Below the pieces are notes generated by a model. That model did no database searches. It saw only the letters and a list, made by a program, of their open reading frames with translations, and had not been told where the DNA came from. From Alistipes sp. (GTDB taxonomy: Bacteria > Bacteroidota > Bacteroidia > Bacteroidales > Rikenellaceae), in assembly GCA_017403125.1 (NCBI GenBank), contig JAFQOR010000023.1, positions 33,194-97,193 of the forward strand: a stretch of DNA of 64,000 nucleotides, written 5' to 3'. The position numbers were made by a program, and so were the translations under genes. Position 1 is the first letter of the stretch. Every line of letters starts with the position of its first letter. Positions 9,323 to 19,465 of this stretch are shown one piece after another.

Positions 9323-10309
9323 ATGCGCCCTCAAACATTGGATAGACCCACCGTCGAGAGTGGCGTCAAGTGGTTTGTAATCGTCAATCCCGTTGCCGGC
9401 TCGGGCAAGGGATTGGACGATTACCCGCAAATATCGAAGCTCCTGCGCGACAGCGGCATAGCATGCGAGGCGGTATTCACCGAGCATAAGTGCCACGCCA
9501 CGGAGCTCACGGTGTTTGCCATCGAAAAGGGCTTTCGCCATATCATCGTCGTAGGTGGCGACGGCACGCTGCACGAGGTAGTAAACGGACTCTTCATCCA
9601 GAAGCGTGTTGCCCCTACGGAGGTCACCGTGGCGGTCATAGCCGTTGGTACGGGCAACGACTGGATACGCATGTATGGCATCCCCACGCACTACTCCGAG
9701 GCTATACGCGCCTTGAAGGAGGGATACACCTTCCTGCAAGATGTCGCCGAGGTGGAGTACGAGGAGTCGCATTATCGCCAGATGCGCCACATGGCAAATG
9801 TGGCAGGCATGGGCTTCGATGCCGTAGTAAACTTCGCCTACCAGCGCAAGAAGGCAAAGGGCAAGACGGGCAAGGGTGTCTATCTGTGGTGCATGATACG
9901 CTCGTTCTTCAAACACAAGTCCACGGGTGTGAAGATATGGGTCGATGACCGCTTGGTCTTCAACAACCTGATATTCAGCATCGCCATAGGTATCGGTAAG
10001 TACAACGGTGGCGGTATGCAGCAGCTTCCGGCAGCCGTTGCCGACGACGGATTGCTGGACATCACAATGATTAAGCCCATGCACTGGTGGCAGGTGTTGT
10101 TCCGCATGCGTCGCCTCTACAACGGTACCATCTACTCGATAGGGCACATCCTGCACGCACAGGGCAGCAAGATACGCATAGAGTCGTCGCCCGAAACGCC
10201 GTTGGAGGTAGATGGCGAGTGGCTTGGTGGCACCCCCGTAGAGTTCAGAGTGCTACACCGCGAGGTGCGTGTCATAGTGAACAAGTCCTTCCTTGCGAAG
10301 CTGAAATAG
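9323..10309 (+). CDS. Diacylglycerol kinase-family lipid kinase
   Basis: YegS/DgkB-type lipid kinase (328 aa). The N-terminal nucleotide-binding motif is NPVAGSGKG, the signature GGDGTLHEVVNG sits at residues 78-89, and GTGNDWIRMYG follows. The C-terminal beta-sandwich contains VANVAGMGFDAVVN and DGLLDITMIKP, with EVDGEWLGGTPVEF near the end. Members phosphorylate diacylglycerol or related lipids, but the substrate cannot be read from sequence. It probably shares a transcript with pepD 17 bp upstream. The gene-free repeat region starts right after it. Confidence 0.92.
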   Translation: MRPQTLDRPTVESGVKWFVIVNPVAGSGKGLDDYPQISKLLRDSGIACEAVFTEHKCHATELTVFAIEKGFRHIIVVGGDGTLHEVVNGLFIQKRVAPTEVTVAVIAVGTGNDWIRMYGIPTHYSEAIRALKEGYTFLQDVAEVEYEESHYRQMRHMANVAGMGFDAVVNFAYQRKKAKGKTGKGVYLWCMIRSFFKHKSTGVKIWVDDRLVFNNLIFSIAIGIGKYNGGGMQQLPAAVADDGLLDITMIKPMHWWQVLFRMRRLYNGTIYSIGHILHAQGSKIRIESSPETPLEVDGEWLGGTPVEFRVLHREVRVIVNKSFLAKLK

Positions 10310-10348
10310 GCGCTTCGGTAGCGCAAGACTGTGGTAGCGAGATTGGGA

Positions 10349-10457
10349 GGGTAAGGAGTATAATGATATTAGGGAAAATAGGGAATTTAGGGAGAAATGG
10401 CGTAATAGCCTTAAACGCTCTCTAAATTCCCTAAATTCTTTATCCTCCCTAACTCAC
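10349..10457. repeat. Imperfect long hairpin, dispersed family copy 1
   Basis: The left arm carries AGGGAATTTAGGGAGA and the right arm CTCTCTAAATTCCCTAAATTC, with further pairing of GGGAGGGTAAGG to TTTATCCTCCC. Related hairpins occur at 10841-10950 and 41335-41440, so this is a dispersed intergenic element rather than a single-gene terminator. Confidence 0.65.
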
Positions 10458-10522
10458 AAATCACGCACGAATCACGCATACCCCACCCCCGTGATTGCGT
10501 GATTCCGTGATTTGCGTGATTA
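10451..10522 (-). repeat. Inverted copy of the GGAATCACG repeat block
   Basis: Reads as an approximate reverse complement of the 72-bp direct repeats at 10969-11125: ATCACGCACGAATCACGC, then CCCCACCCCCGTGATT and CCGTGATT units. It is more diverged than the direct copies are from each other. Confidence 0.65.
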
Positions 10523-10840
10523 GTGAGATTAGCACGTAACGACAAAGGAGTGCGAAAATGGAAAACTACCTATGTTTTCCCATTCATCTGTGTGATAGTA
10601 TCCACGAAGATAGTAGATAGAGCTGTGGCATCGAGCGTTGTTACAAGGGTCATTAAGGTGCGTAGTAACCATCGTGTAGTTGATGCCGAGAGGGTGGGTA
10701 CGGTTAGATAAATTGTTGATATTAAGGTTGTTGACAAGTATTCGGGGCTTGATATTCTCTCTACGCTCCCTATACTCATTTAATTGCCTAAACTCACTGC
10801 GATGGCTGTGGCTATGTTGGTGATATTGGGGTAGATAGCG

Positions 10841-10950
10841 AGGTTGGTGAGGTTAGTGAAGTTAGGAAATTTAGAGAGAGTGTTAGGGTTGCTGTGCCTA
10901 CCTTAAACTAAACTCCCTACTCTCCCTAAATTCATTAAACTTCCTACTCT
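10841..10950. repeat. Imperfect long hairpin, dispersed family copy 2
   Basis: Left arm GTTAGTGAAGTTAGGAAATT plus TTAGAGAGAG; right arm CTCCCTACTCTCCCTAAATT plus CATTAAACTTCC. Same layout and arm composition as the hairpin at 10349-10457. Confidence 0.55.
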
Positions 10951-10968
10951 GTTGAAACTCCCAACCCA

Positions 10969-11125
10969 ATAACGCGAATCACGGAATCACGGAATCACGG
11001 GGGGTAGGGGTGCGTGATTCGTGCGTGATTGGCGAGTGATTGGGAGCGTGATTGATAACGCGAATCACGGAATCACGGAATCACGGGGGGTGGGGTGCGT
11101 GATTCGTGCGTGATTGGCGAGTGAT
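10969..11125 (+). repeat. Two 71-72 bp direct repeats
   Basis: Copy 1 is 10969-11040 and copy 2 is 11055-11125, separated by 14 bp and differing mainly by one inserted base in the G-rich centre. Each contains tandem GGAATCAC units, a run of six G, and GTGATT units, so the block is itself built of short direct and inverted subrepeats. Confidence 0.85.
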
Positions 11126-11149
11126 GTAGGCGGGCTCGCCCCAACTCCC

Positions 11150-11194
11150 ACCTAAAAAGAGTAGGAGCCGTACCCCATGGGGTGCAGCTCCTAC
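11150..11194 (-). terminator. Rho-independent terminator of the IdeS-like gene
   Basis: GTAGGAGC (11161-11168) pairs with GCTCCTAC (11187-11194), enclosing the palindrome CCCCATGGGG. On the minus strand the stem is followed by a short U-run (AAAAA on plus at 11154-11158). It lies 27 bp after the stop of the 11222-13171 gene. Confidence 0.75.
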
Positions 11195-11221
11195 GGCTTT
11201 GCGGATTATACGATGCAACGA

Positions 11222-13171
11222 CTATTTAGCGCTGCCATAACCCGAGAACGGATGTATCGAAACCACGTAGCATGCTCCATATCGCGTATCGCCAGTGAGC
11301 TTGATATTCGAATTGCCATCAGCGATTGATACCTGATACTCGTTGAGCAACGGCGTCTTGGGCTCTTTAACCAAGTCATCCGAGTCGGTAATCCACAGAC
11401 GTGTTACAAGACCCGTAGCATTATCAATCTCGTAGCCCCACAAGGTGGTTGCGTGGTGTGCCGAATAGAGGTTCGACGAGAGGCTGATGGTCAAACCCGC
11501 CATTCCGTGTTCGAAGGCCTCAACGACCAACTTCGAGAAGTGTGCCAAGCGCTCTACGCCCACCAAATCGGTGCCATTACCCCACTCCATATAGTTGTTG
11601 TAGCATGTAGCATAACCAACTGTACTCTCGTAACCACGATACATGTAGGGCGTCACATCGCTCCAAATATCCTTCCAGTATCCACCTTCGGTAAGGGGTA
11701 CGGCCTGCGAGCCCGGCGAGGCATACTCTCCTCCGTTCAGCACACCCTCAAAGTACCAGGGGATAGCCTGCTCCATGTGACCGCCCTTTCCATTATCCCA
11801 CTCGGTGTGGTAAACCTCCATCAATGCCAACTCATAGGGCCCGAAACTCTCATAGCTCTTGGTACCGGGACCCGAGACAGCCGTAGCAGGCAACGTGTTT
11901 CCCGCTGCAACATAGCGGTCTTGGAACCACTGAATCATGTTTGAAGAGGTTGCTGCCCAACACATGTTTATATCGCCATTGTCACCGGCAGCCTTCTTAT
12001 TAACATCATACCATCCCGAAGTGAGCGTTACGCCATCGGCAAATACAGTCGTAAGACCCGTCTCGGTGACTGCCTCCGCGCTGATTGTTATCTCGTTTGA
12101 CTTAACATCGCCCTTCATTGCATATACAACATAGTCGCCAGCTGCGGTTGTCACAAACTTATTACCGTTGAGAACGCCTCCATCAACATAGATTATCGAT
12201 GAGTCGGTAACATCCACGCCCTCCTGCGTCACGCTAAACTGCGTAAAGTCAATGCCATTTGCCTTGATTGTAAGCTCGGTAGCCGTAAGCTCGATAGGCT
12301 TCTCTACCTCCTCCTGCTTCGCAGTAGCCTTGACCTCCACCGTGTTCGACTTAACACCGTCATAGACAGCGAAGAAGCGATAGTCACCCGCCGTAGTCGT
12401 AGTGAAGCTCGCACCATCGACTACCTGAGCTGAGTTCGTGCCAACCTCGCACCAGATATCGCTCTGGAAGGTTATATCCTCCTCGCCAAGAAAGACCGTA
12501 AACGTTACCGCGTCGTTGCCGTCTGCCACAATCTCCGACTTCGAGGCTTGGAGATAGGGCTCATCGGGCTCTGGTGCTGCCACCGCCTTAACCTCCACCG
12601 TGTTCGACTTAACACCGTTATATACAGCGAAGAAGCGATAGTCACCCGCCGTAGTCGTAGTGAAGCTCGCACCATCGACTACCTGAGCTGAGTTCGTGCC
12701 AACCTCGTACCAGATATCGCTCTGGGAGGTTATATCCTCCTCGTCGAGAAAGACCGTAAACGTTACCGCGTCGATGCCGTCTGCCACAATCTCCGACTTC
12801 GAGGCTCTGACATAGGGCTCGCCGGGTGTCTGGGGCGCTAAAACCTCAACCTCAACAATATTGGACTTCACGACACCGTGCATGGCAAAGAACGAGTATG
12901 TGCCCACCTGCTCGGTAACAAAGGTGTTATCAACCAACTGCTCGTTGCCGGCAGCAGTAGAGCGATAGAATGTTGCCGACGAGGTTACATCCTCGCCATC
13001 CAACACAGCCGTAAACGTCACACTCTCGCCAGCAAAGACCTCGCTGCCATCTGCCGTGAGCGTGAGTTTCGGCTCATCGACGGGCTCGTTCATCGCGGGC
13101 TCCTCTTTGCTCTCGCAGCCAAGCAAACCCGCTGCAAGAAACATCATTAAATATAAATATAGGTTCTTCAT
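11222..13171 (-). CDS. IdeS/Mac-family cysteine endopeptidase lipoprotein with four Ig-like repeats
   Basis: Predicted surface lipoprotein of 649 aa; the lipobox is LLGC with Cys19. Four Ig-like repeats of about 80 residues span roughly 35-110, 119-196, 205-282 and 293-366. Repeats 2 and 3 are nearly identical even in DNA. The C-terminal domain (about 375-649) matches the IdeS/Mac family, whose streptococcal founder cleaves the IgG hinge. Counterparts of the known catalytic residues are present: Lys392 in GWYDVNK, Cys404 in NMCWAATSSNM, His573 in HATTLWGYE, and Asp596/Asp598 in ITDSDD. The founder's site is Lys84, Cys94, His262, Asp284 and Asp286. Whether this protein cleaves immunoglobulin is unknown. 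A second lipoprotein gene lies 68 bp upstream. Confidence 0.88.
   Translation of the reverse strand: MKNLYLYLMMFLAAGLLGCESKEEPAMNEPVDEPKLTLTADGSEVFAGESVTFTAVLDGEDVTSSATFYRSTAAGNEQLVDNTFVTEQVGTYSFFAMHGVVKSNIVEVEVLAPQTPGEPYVRASKSEIVADGIDAVTFTVFLDEEDITSQSDIWYEVGTNSAQVVDGASFTTTTAGDYRFFAVYNGVKSNTVEVKAVAAPEPDEPYLQASKSEIVADGNDAVTFTVFLGEEDITFQSDIWCEVGTNSAQVVDGASFTTTTAGDYRFFAVYDGVKSNTVEVKATAKQEEVEKPIELTATELTIKANGIDFTQFSVTQEGVDVTDSSIIYVDGGVLNGNKFVTTAAGDYVVYAMKGDVKSNEITISAEAVTETGLTTVFADGVTLTSGWYDVNKKAAGDNGDINMCWAATSSNMIQWFQDRYVAAGNTLPATAVSGPGTKSYESFGPYELALMEVYHTEWDNGKGGHMEQAIPWYFEGVLNGGEYASPGSQAVPLTEGGYWKDIWSDVTPYMYRGYESTVGYATCYNNYMEWGNGTDLVGVERLAHFSKLVVEAFEHGMAGLTISLSSNLYSAHHATTLWGYEIDNATGLVTRLWITDSDDLVKEPKTPLLNEYQVSIADGNSNIKLTGDTRYGACYVVSIHPFSGYGSAK
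12335..12823 (-). repeat. Near-identical internal repeat encoding Ig-like modules 2 and 3
   Basis: Two copies of about 230 bp (12335-12565 and 12593-12823) recur with a 258-bp (86-codon) period. They are almost identical in nucleotide sequence, which points to recent in-frame duplication or gene conversion inside the protease gene. Confidence 0.85.
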
Positions 13172-13239
13172 AACTTTTTAGATATAATCCATAAACAGGA
13201 TGCTTTTGAATCTATTTTATCGATATTTTTCTCTTCATG

Positions 13240-15297
13240 CTACTCCACACGGCGCAAAACAATATCGGAGTTGGCAAGGTTCCACAGATACTGCTGGTTG
13301 AGCCAAATTGCAGGATAGTAAACCGTACCCATGTATTTGTCCGAAGTGTTGTAGTAGGGCTTGATGGTAATGGTGTTGCCATCTTCCGAAACCTCCACCG
13401 GGAACGAGACGTCGGCGTTGTCCTTTGTTGTCGTATCCGTACCAATGAAATAGAGGCAGTTGCCACCAACGGGCGACTCGTTATAGAAGTATTGATTGAG
13501 AGCCGTGGGCATTGTTACCACATCGCCCTCACCAATCTGCAAGAAGAGTTTGGGTCCATAATCGCGGTATGCCAACTCGGGATTATCGTTCCAATATGAG
13601 GATGCACTCATGTAGTCTGCCGGATAGGGGGTCTCAATGGGGTTCTCCTGATAGTCGGACTGGAACGGCCAATTAAGGATGACAAGACGATTCTGCGAAC
13701 GATACATCTCCTCGCTATACTCATCCACGCCCTGCTGGATAACAACCCTCGCATTGCTGATAGTGCAATCACGATCTTTGGTGTCATAGTATGAGTAGGA
13801 TACCTCCCATGTTCCAACCAACGACTCGAACAAATCCGACTCTACGCGCTGGATTTGAGGCAGTGACTCGGTAGAGGCCTCTACGGTCTCCACGCACTCC
13901 GCATACTCGGCATTGGTGGCACGAACGATTGCCGTATATTCCGTATGATACCACAAAAACTCTCGCTCGATAACACATCCCTGCTCCGTGGCGGCTGCGG
14001 CAAGCTGCTCGGCAGTCAAATCTGCACCACGACCAACGATTTCGGAATCGACATAGCCCTTGTCGCGCTCTAAATCTACATCGGCAGTTGTGTTAAAGGC
14101 ATACTTTATCGCATTGGCGTGCTTTGCCTTGATAACAATAGTCATAGACTCATGCTCCTTGTTGGGTGTCGGGTAGATAGATACATCGAGCGTAGGAGGC
14201 TCTGCCGACGCCTCCAACGTTGTAAACGGAACTGCCACGTAGTTTTCGGCACCATCTGTATCTACGTATGCAACTGCCACATAATAGTTCGATGCAGGCA
14301 CCAAACCACCCCACTCGCTCTCCTTGACCTCTCGCGTGCTATAATAGATTGAGCCCTGCGAACTCTTAATCAACGAGATGAGCTGCGATGCACCATAATT
14401 GGTGATAATATTGTTGTAGTTATACTCGGGCAAGACATAGATGTAGTAGCTACTTATCGACTCACTCGGCGTGGTTATAATCTTCACAAACGTAGAGCTA
14501 ATTTCGCTCAACTCTACCGCTACACTCTCATCCGACTGTGGCTTCGACAACGTCGAAACCTTCTTAACCCTCACTTCGCCGGTTATCGTTCCCTCGGCAT
14601 CGCACTCTGCGGCTAATATCCAATACTCAAAGCCCGCCTTGATCGACATCTCTCTGCCGTCATACGAGCCGCCATCGATCCACTTATACGATTTAACGCC
14701 CTGCTCCTCGATACCAAACGAAGCGAGCCATCCAATCTCGGTCGGCTTCGACTCCGGGTCTGTCGGATCTGTGAAGAATGCACTGGCAACGACATCGAAC
14801 AAATAGGTACCCTCCATATTGACAGTGAAACTGATAAAGTCGTAACCTACCTCATCAACAACAATGTAGTTGTCGCGCGCCGGCGTCTTGAACTGCAACT
14901 TCTGGACGCTACTCAACAACGAGTTGGCATCATCGCGCACAACAAGCAAGAGGGTGTAGTCCCAGCCATCATCCAAATCCTCGATGGTGACCGTAACCTT
15001 ATCCTCGACCTTACCCTGGTTGTAGTCGAACCATGTAGGCATATCGGGGACATCAACCTGCTCGACATCCTTTGAGTAGAAGAAACCATAGGTACCGGGC
15101 AGTGACGACTCAATTTCGAACGAGAAGGTCGTCTCGGTAGTCTCGATAGGGGTTAGCACAACCTCCGGCTTCACCGGGTTATTGGGCTGTGGCTGTGGCT
15201 GCGGCTGTGGCTCCACCTCGGGAGTGTCGCTCTTGCAACCTCCTGCGACAATCGCTACAACGAGCGAAACGAATAATGACAGATAATACTTTCTCAT
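13240..15297 (-). CDS. Large surface lipoprotein with N-terminal fibronectin III-like domains
   Basis: 685 aa with a type II signal peptide (VAGGCKSD) followed by a PQ-repeat linker (PQPQPQPQPN). Segments such as TTETTFSFEIESSLPGTYGFFYS and VEVSEDLDDGWDYTLLLVV-like phrases resemble fibronectin type III folds often found in Bacteroidetes lipoproteins. No enzymatic motif was recognised. The C-terminal part (about 500-685) resembles DUF-type lipoprotein tails in this phylum, but I cannot name the family. It is transcribed toward the IdeS-like gene 68 bp downstream and may be co-expressed with it. Confidence 0.75.
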   Translation of the reverse strand: MRKYYLSLFVSLVVAIVAGGCKSDTPEVEPQPQPQPQPNNPVKPEVVLTPIETTETTFSFEIESSLPGTYGFFYSKDVEQVDVPDMPTWFDYNQGKVEDKVTVTIEDLDDGWDYTLLLVVRDDANSLLSSVQKLQFKTPARDNYIVVDEVGYDFISFTVNMEGTYLFDVVASAFFTDPTDPESKPTEIGWLASFGIEEQGVKSYKWIDGGSYDGREMSIKAGFEYWILAAECDAEGTITGEVRVKKVSTLSKPQSDESVAVELSEISSTFVKIITTPSESISSYYIYVLPEYNYNNIITNYGASQLISLIKSSQGSIYYSTREVKESEWGGLVPASNYYVAVAYVDTDGAENYVAVPFTTLEASAEPPTLDVSIYPTPNKEHESMTIVIKAKHANAIKYAFNTTADVDLERDKGYVDSEIVGRGADLTAEQLAAAATEQGCVIEREFLWYHTEYTAIVRATNAEYAECVETVEASTESLPQIQRVESDLFESLVGTWEVSYSYYDTKDRDCTISNARVVIQQGVDEYSEEMYRSQNRLVILNWPFQSDYQENPIETPYPADYMSASSYWNDNPELAYRDYGPKLFLQIGEGDVVTMPTALNQYFYNESPVGGNCLYFIGTDTTTKDNADVSFPVEVSEDGNTITIKPYYNTSDKYMGTVYYPAIWLNQQYLWNLANSDIVLRRVE

Positions 15298-15389
15298 AAA
15301 CCTTATAGGTTGTTAATAATTAGGTAGTTAAAAAATATTTATTTTTATTGCTTTTATATTCACGTTTTACACAAAACAACATTCGCGGA

Positions 15390-15397
15390 CAAATATA
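15390..15397 (-). promoter_or_regulatory. Promoter -7 box TATATTTG for the 13240-15297 lipoprotein gene
   Basis: The minus strand reads TATATTTG (TAnnTTTG) 93 bp upstream of the start codon, giving a leader of about 85 nt. No convincing -33 TTTG was found at the right spacing. Confidence 0.5.
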
Positions 15398-15482
15398 TAC
15401 AAATATTTTCAAATTTCAAAGTTTTTAACACAAATCGCACATAAGAGCCGGCATACATCTTGCGCCGAATATCGTTTTTGAC

Positions 15483-15490
15483 TATCTTTG
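15483..15490 (+). promoter_or_regulatory. Promoter -7 box TATCTTTG immediately before uvrB
   Basis: TATCTTTG ends only 4 nt before the uvrB ATG at 15495. A CTTG at 15459-15462 lies 20 bp upstream as a possible -33 element. If used, the transcript would start at or next to the start codon. Confidence 0.6.
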
Positions 15491-15494
15491 CACC

Positions 15495-17544
<2,050 letters not shown>

Positions 17545-17567
<23 letters not shown>

Positions 17568-17681
17568 GCTCCACCTTCGACACTGCCGCCAACATCCACC
17601 TTGGTGCAACACAAGCCCGAAGACCTACTAAACCCTCTCTCGAAACAGGCAGCACCTTCGCCACTGCCGCCAACACCTACC
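17545..17681 (+). repeat. Imperfect duplication of the uvrB 3' end
   Basis: Bases 17545-17600 (TACTAAACCC...CATCCACC), spanning the uvrB stop, recur at 17626-17681 with an 81-bp period and a handful of substitutions. The second copy lies entirely outside the gene. The remainder of the 302-bp uvrB-to-XRE spacer (17568-17869) shows no gene or clear terminator. Confidence 0.8.
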
Positions 17682-17869
17682 CAAAATAGGCGAATCTCTT
17701 CGCACATTATTATGCAATAAATGCGCTATATCCGCATATTTATACACAGACAATGGCATAACCCGCACGACACCTCGCAGGCAACATATCGAGCCAAGAA
17801 TGACAAACGTCGCCCCACTAATAGCAGAAGAGAGACATCGGCGAGCCAACAACGGCGAGCCGCGCTCCG

Positions 17870-18307
17870 CTAACGAGGCTTATACGAGAGAAAGGTTTTA
17901 TCCGAGAAGAAGAGCACGACGCGCTCCACGTCGCCATGCAACTTTTGCGCATCACCAAAAATGAATTCCGGAACACTTTTTTGCTCCTGCGAACTCTCCG
18001 AGATTTGGATATTTTCGTGCGCAGCAAAGAGCGATAGGGGATCGTTCGAACCCACAGCGGGAGCAGGGAGCTCCGAGCCAACAGAGGTCACCCCAGAGCT
18101 TCGATAGACTACGTCGGAGTCGAGAAGCAGCCAATCCGGATTTACATCGGGAAAGGCTCGCAGAATCTTTACGACCAAATCGAAACTCGGCTTATTACGT
18201 CCCGACAAAATATGGGACAATCCCGACGGCTGTATTCCCAGGTGACGAGCCATGGTCGATGCCGACATCCGCTTATCTTGCAGCAAAAACTCTATCTTCT
18301 CCCTCAT
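17870..18307 (-). CDS. XRE-family helix-turn-helix regulator
   Basis: 145 aa. An N-terminal lambda-repressor-like HTH occupies roughly residues 3-60 (SASTMARHLGIQPSGLSHILSGRNKPSFD), followed by PDVNPDWLLL, a phrase common in phage-type XRE regulators of this phylum. The C-terminal half (60-145) has no recognised peptidase Ser/Lys dyad or ligand domain and is rich in Ser and Gly. The promoter (TTTG, 20 bp, TATATTTG) lies just upstream with a leader of about 9 nt. Six TTACA-N2-TGTAA-like palindromes sit in its 650-bp upstream region, the nearest abutting the -33 element, so autoregulation is a reasonable inference. The target genes are unknown. Confidence 0.85.
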   Translation of the reverse strand: MREKIEFLLQDKRMSASTMARHLGIQPSGLSHILSGRNKPSFDLVVKILRAFPDVNPDWLLLDSDVVYRSSGVTSVGSELPAPAVGSNDPLSLFAAHENIQISESSQEQKSVPEFIFGDAQKLHGDVERVVLFFSDKTFLSYKPR

Positions 18308-18322
18308 AATCTATATTTTTCA

Positions 18323-18354
18323 CAAATATAAACATTTTATTTTTGTAAACCAAA
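18323..18354 (-). promoter_or_regulatory. Promoter of the XRE regulator (TTTG-N20-TATATTTG)
   Basis: On the minus strand TTTG (18351-18354) and TATATTTG (18323-18330) are spaced by 20 bp. Transcription should start near 18316, about 9 nt before the ATG at 18307. Confidence 0.75.
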
Positions 18355-18360
18355 TTTTAT

Positions 18361-18785
18361 TTACAAGTGTCAAGTTGTAGCGAGTGTTGATAATGTTTAC
18401 AACTGTAACGCACGTCATTATCGTTAAATAGAGATATTGCGTTTATGTCAAATATGGTTTATGTAAAAATTAGATATGTGCTCTATTTAAGCATATTACA
18501 TCGTTATACACAAAAATAACCCACACGACACACCTAAATACCAAGACAGCTCAATTAGCTGTGTATTTAACTTTATATAGAAAATATATTGTAGCTTGTT
18601 TTAAGCGTATTACGCCACATAATTTAATAATTTAACATGGGCTAAATAGTGATAGATTGCGGCTTAAAGTTGGAGTGTCTCGCTTGTTACGGCTGTAACT
18701 TTCAACACTCTATTTACAACTCCACTTTGTTTACATTTGTTAATATTGTCGCGGATTTACAATTGTCAATGGATTACATTTGTAA
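18361..18785. promoter_or_regulatory. Candidate operator array: six TTACA-N2-TGTAA-like palindromes
   Basis: Sites at 18361-18372 (TTACAAGTGTCA), 18397-18408 (TTACAACTGTAA), 18687-18698 (TTACGGCTGTAA), 18731-18742 (TTACATTTGTTA), 18757-18768 (TTACAATTGTCA) and 18774-18785 (TTACATTTGTAA). Two are perfect inverted repeats and the others have one mismatch. They form a promoter-proximal pair and a distal cluster of four. The AT-rich DNA between holds a hairpin at 18535-18569 and two 17-bp near-repeats (TTTAAGCRTATTACRYC at 18486 and 18600). No gene was found in 18308-18959. Confidence 0.6.
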
Positions 18786-18818
18786 TATGGCTTGCTGAAT
18801 TATTACAAAATAAATGCG

Positions 18819-18857
18819 AAAAAAACATCTTTTCGATAGTTTAAGCGCGAAAAGATG
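18819..18857 (-). terminator. Rho-independent terminator downstream of the HIT gene
   Basis: CATCTTTTCG (18826-18835) pairs with CGAAAAGATG (18848-18857). On the minus strand the stem is followed by a run of U (A-run on plus at 18819-18825). A second stem, AGTGGTG with CACCACT (18886-18921), lies between it and the stop codon at 18960. Confidence 0.75.
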
Positions 18858-18959
18858 CTGACAAGCTATATTATGTTAAAAAGAGAGTGGTGCAAATGTT
18901 TTCAACAACATCTACACCACTACTATACAACGTGTTACGTAGTTATCAACACTGCTATA

Positions 18960-19343
18960 CTAACGCAACGACTCTGCTATTTTTGCAAACTCTTCGGGAG
19001 TCAAAGAGAGCTTCTCACGGGTGAAATCTACATCTTTTTCGCTGTTCATAGGTATCAGATGTATGTGTGCATGGGCTACTTCCAAGCCCAAAACCACCGT
19101 TGCAACCTTCCTACATTGTGTAGTTGCCTGGATTTTCTTCGCAATCTGCTTTGCAAACAGAATCATCCCCTGCAACTCATCGTCTTCGAGGTCGTAGAAA
19201 TAGTCCACCTCGCGCTTGGGAACCACCAAAGTGTGACCCTTGGCAAGAGGTGCAATGTCGAGGAATGCGAAGTAACGCTCGTCCTCTGCAACCTTATAAC
19301 AGGGAATCTCACCTGCTATAATTCGTGAAAAAATTGATGCCAT
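18960..19343 (-). CDS. HIT-family nucleotide hydrolase/transferase (HinT-like)
   Basis: Histidine-triad protein of 127 aa. The catalytic HxHxH motif reads HAHIHLIPM, with histidines at 91, 93 and 95. The N-terminal region IFSRIIAGEIPCYKV and GHTLVVPKREV are typical of bacterial HinT-like phosphoramidases acting on adenylylated substrates in the cytoplasm. It is transcribed on the same strand as the upstream relA/spoT gene with a 122-bp gap. A terminator follows. Confidence 0.94.
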   Translation of the reverse strand: MASIFSRIIAGEIPCYKVAEDERYFAFLDIAPLAKGHTLVVPKREVDYFYDLEDDELQGMILFAKQIAKKIQATTQCRKVATVVLGLEVAHAHIHLIPMNSEKDVDFTREKLSLTPEEFAKIAESLR

Positions 19344-19465
19344 AATTCTATATCGGTTTTAGAAAAAATTTACTCTATAACTCGTCGCATGCAACACCAC
19401 CCCACAACTCCCCTATCCACCATCGACAACAACCGTTGTAGGCTAAAACTTCGGGCAGGCAAGGT

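Larger units (their letters stand above)
10310..11149. other. Gene-free repeat mosaic between lipid kinase and IdeS-like gene
   Basis: About 840 bp with no credible coding sequence. It contains two long imperfect hairpins (about 10349-10457 and 10841-10950), one inverted and two direct copies of a block rich in GGAATCACG (listed separately), and unremarkable AT-rich sequence between them. No RNA gene was recognised. Confidence 0.75.

Noticed and set aside
10310-11149. Small ORFs within the repeat mosaic
   Set aside because: Short, repeat-derived frames without ribosome-site context or homology signals.
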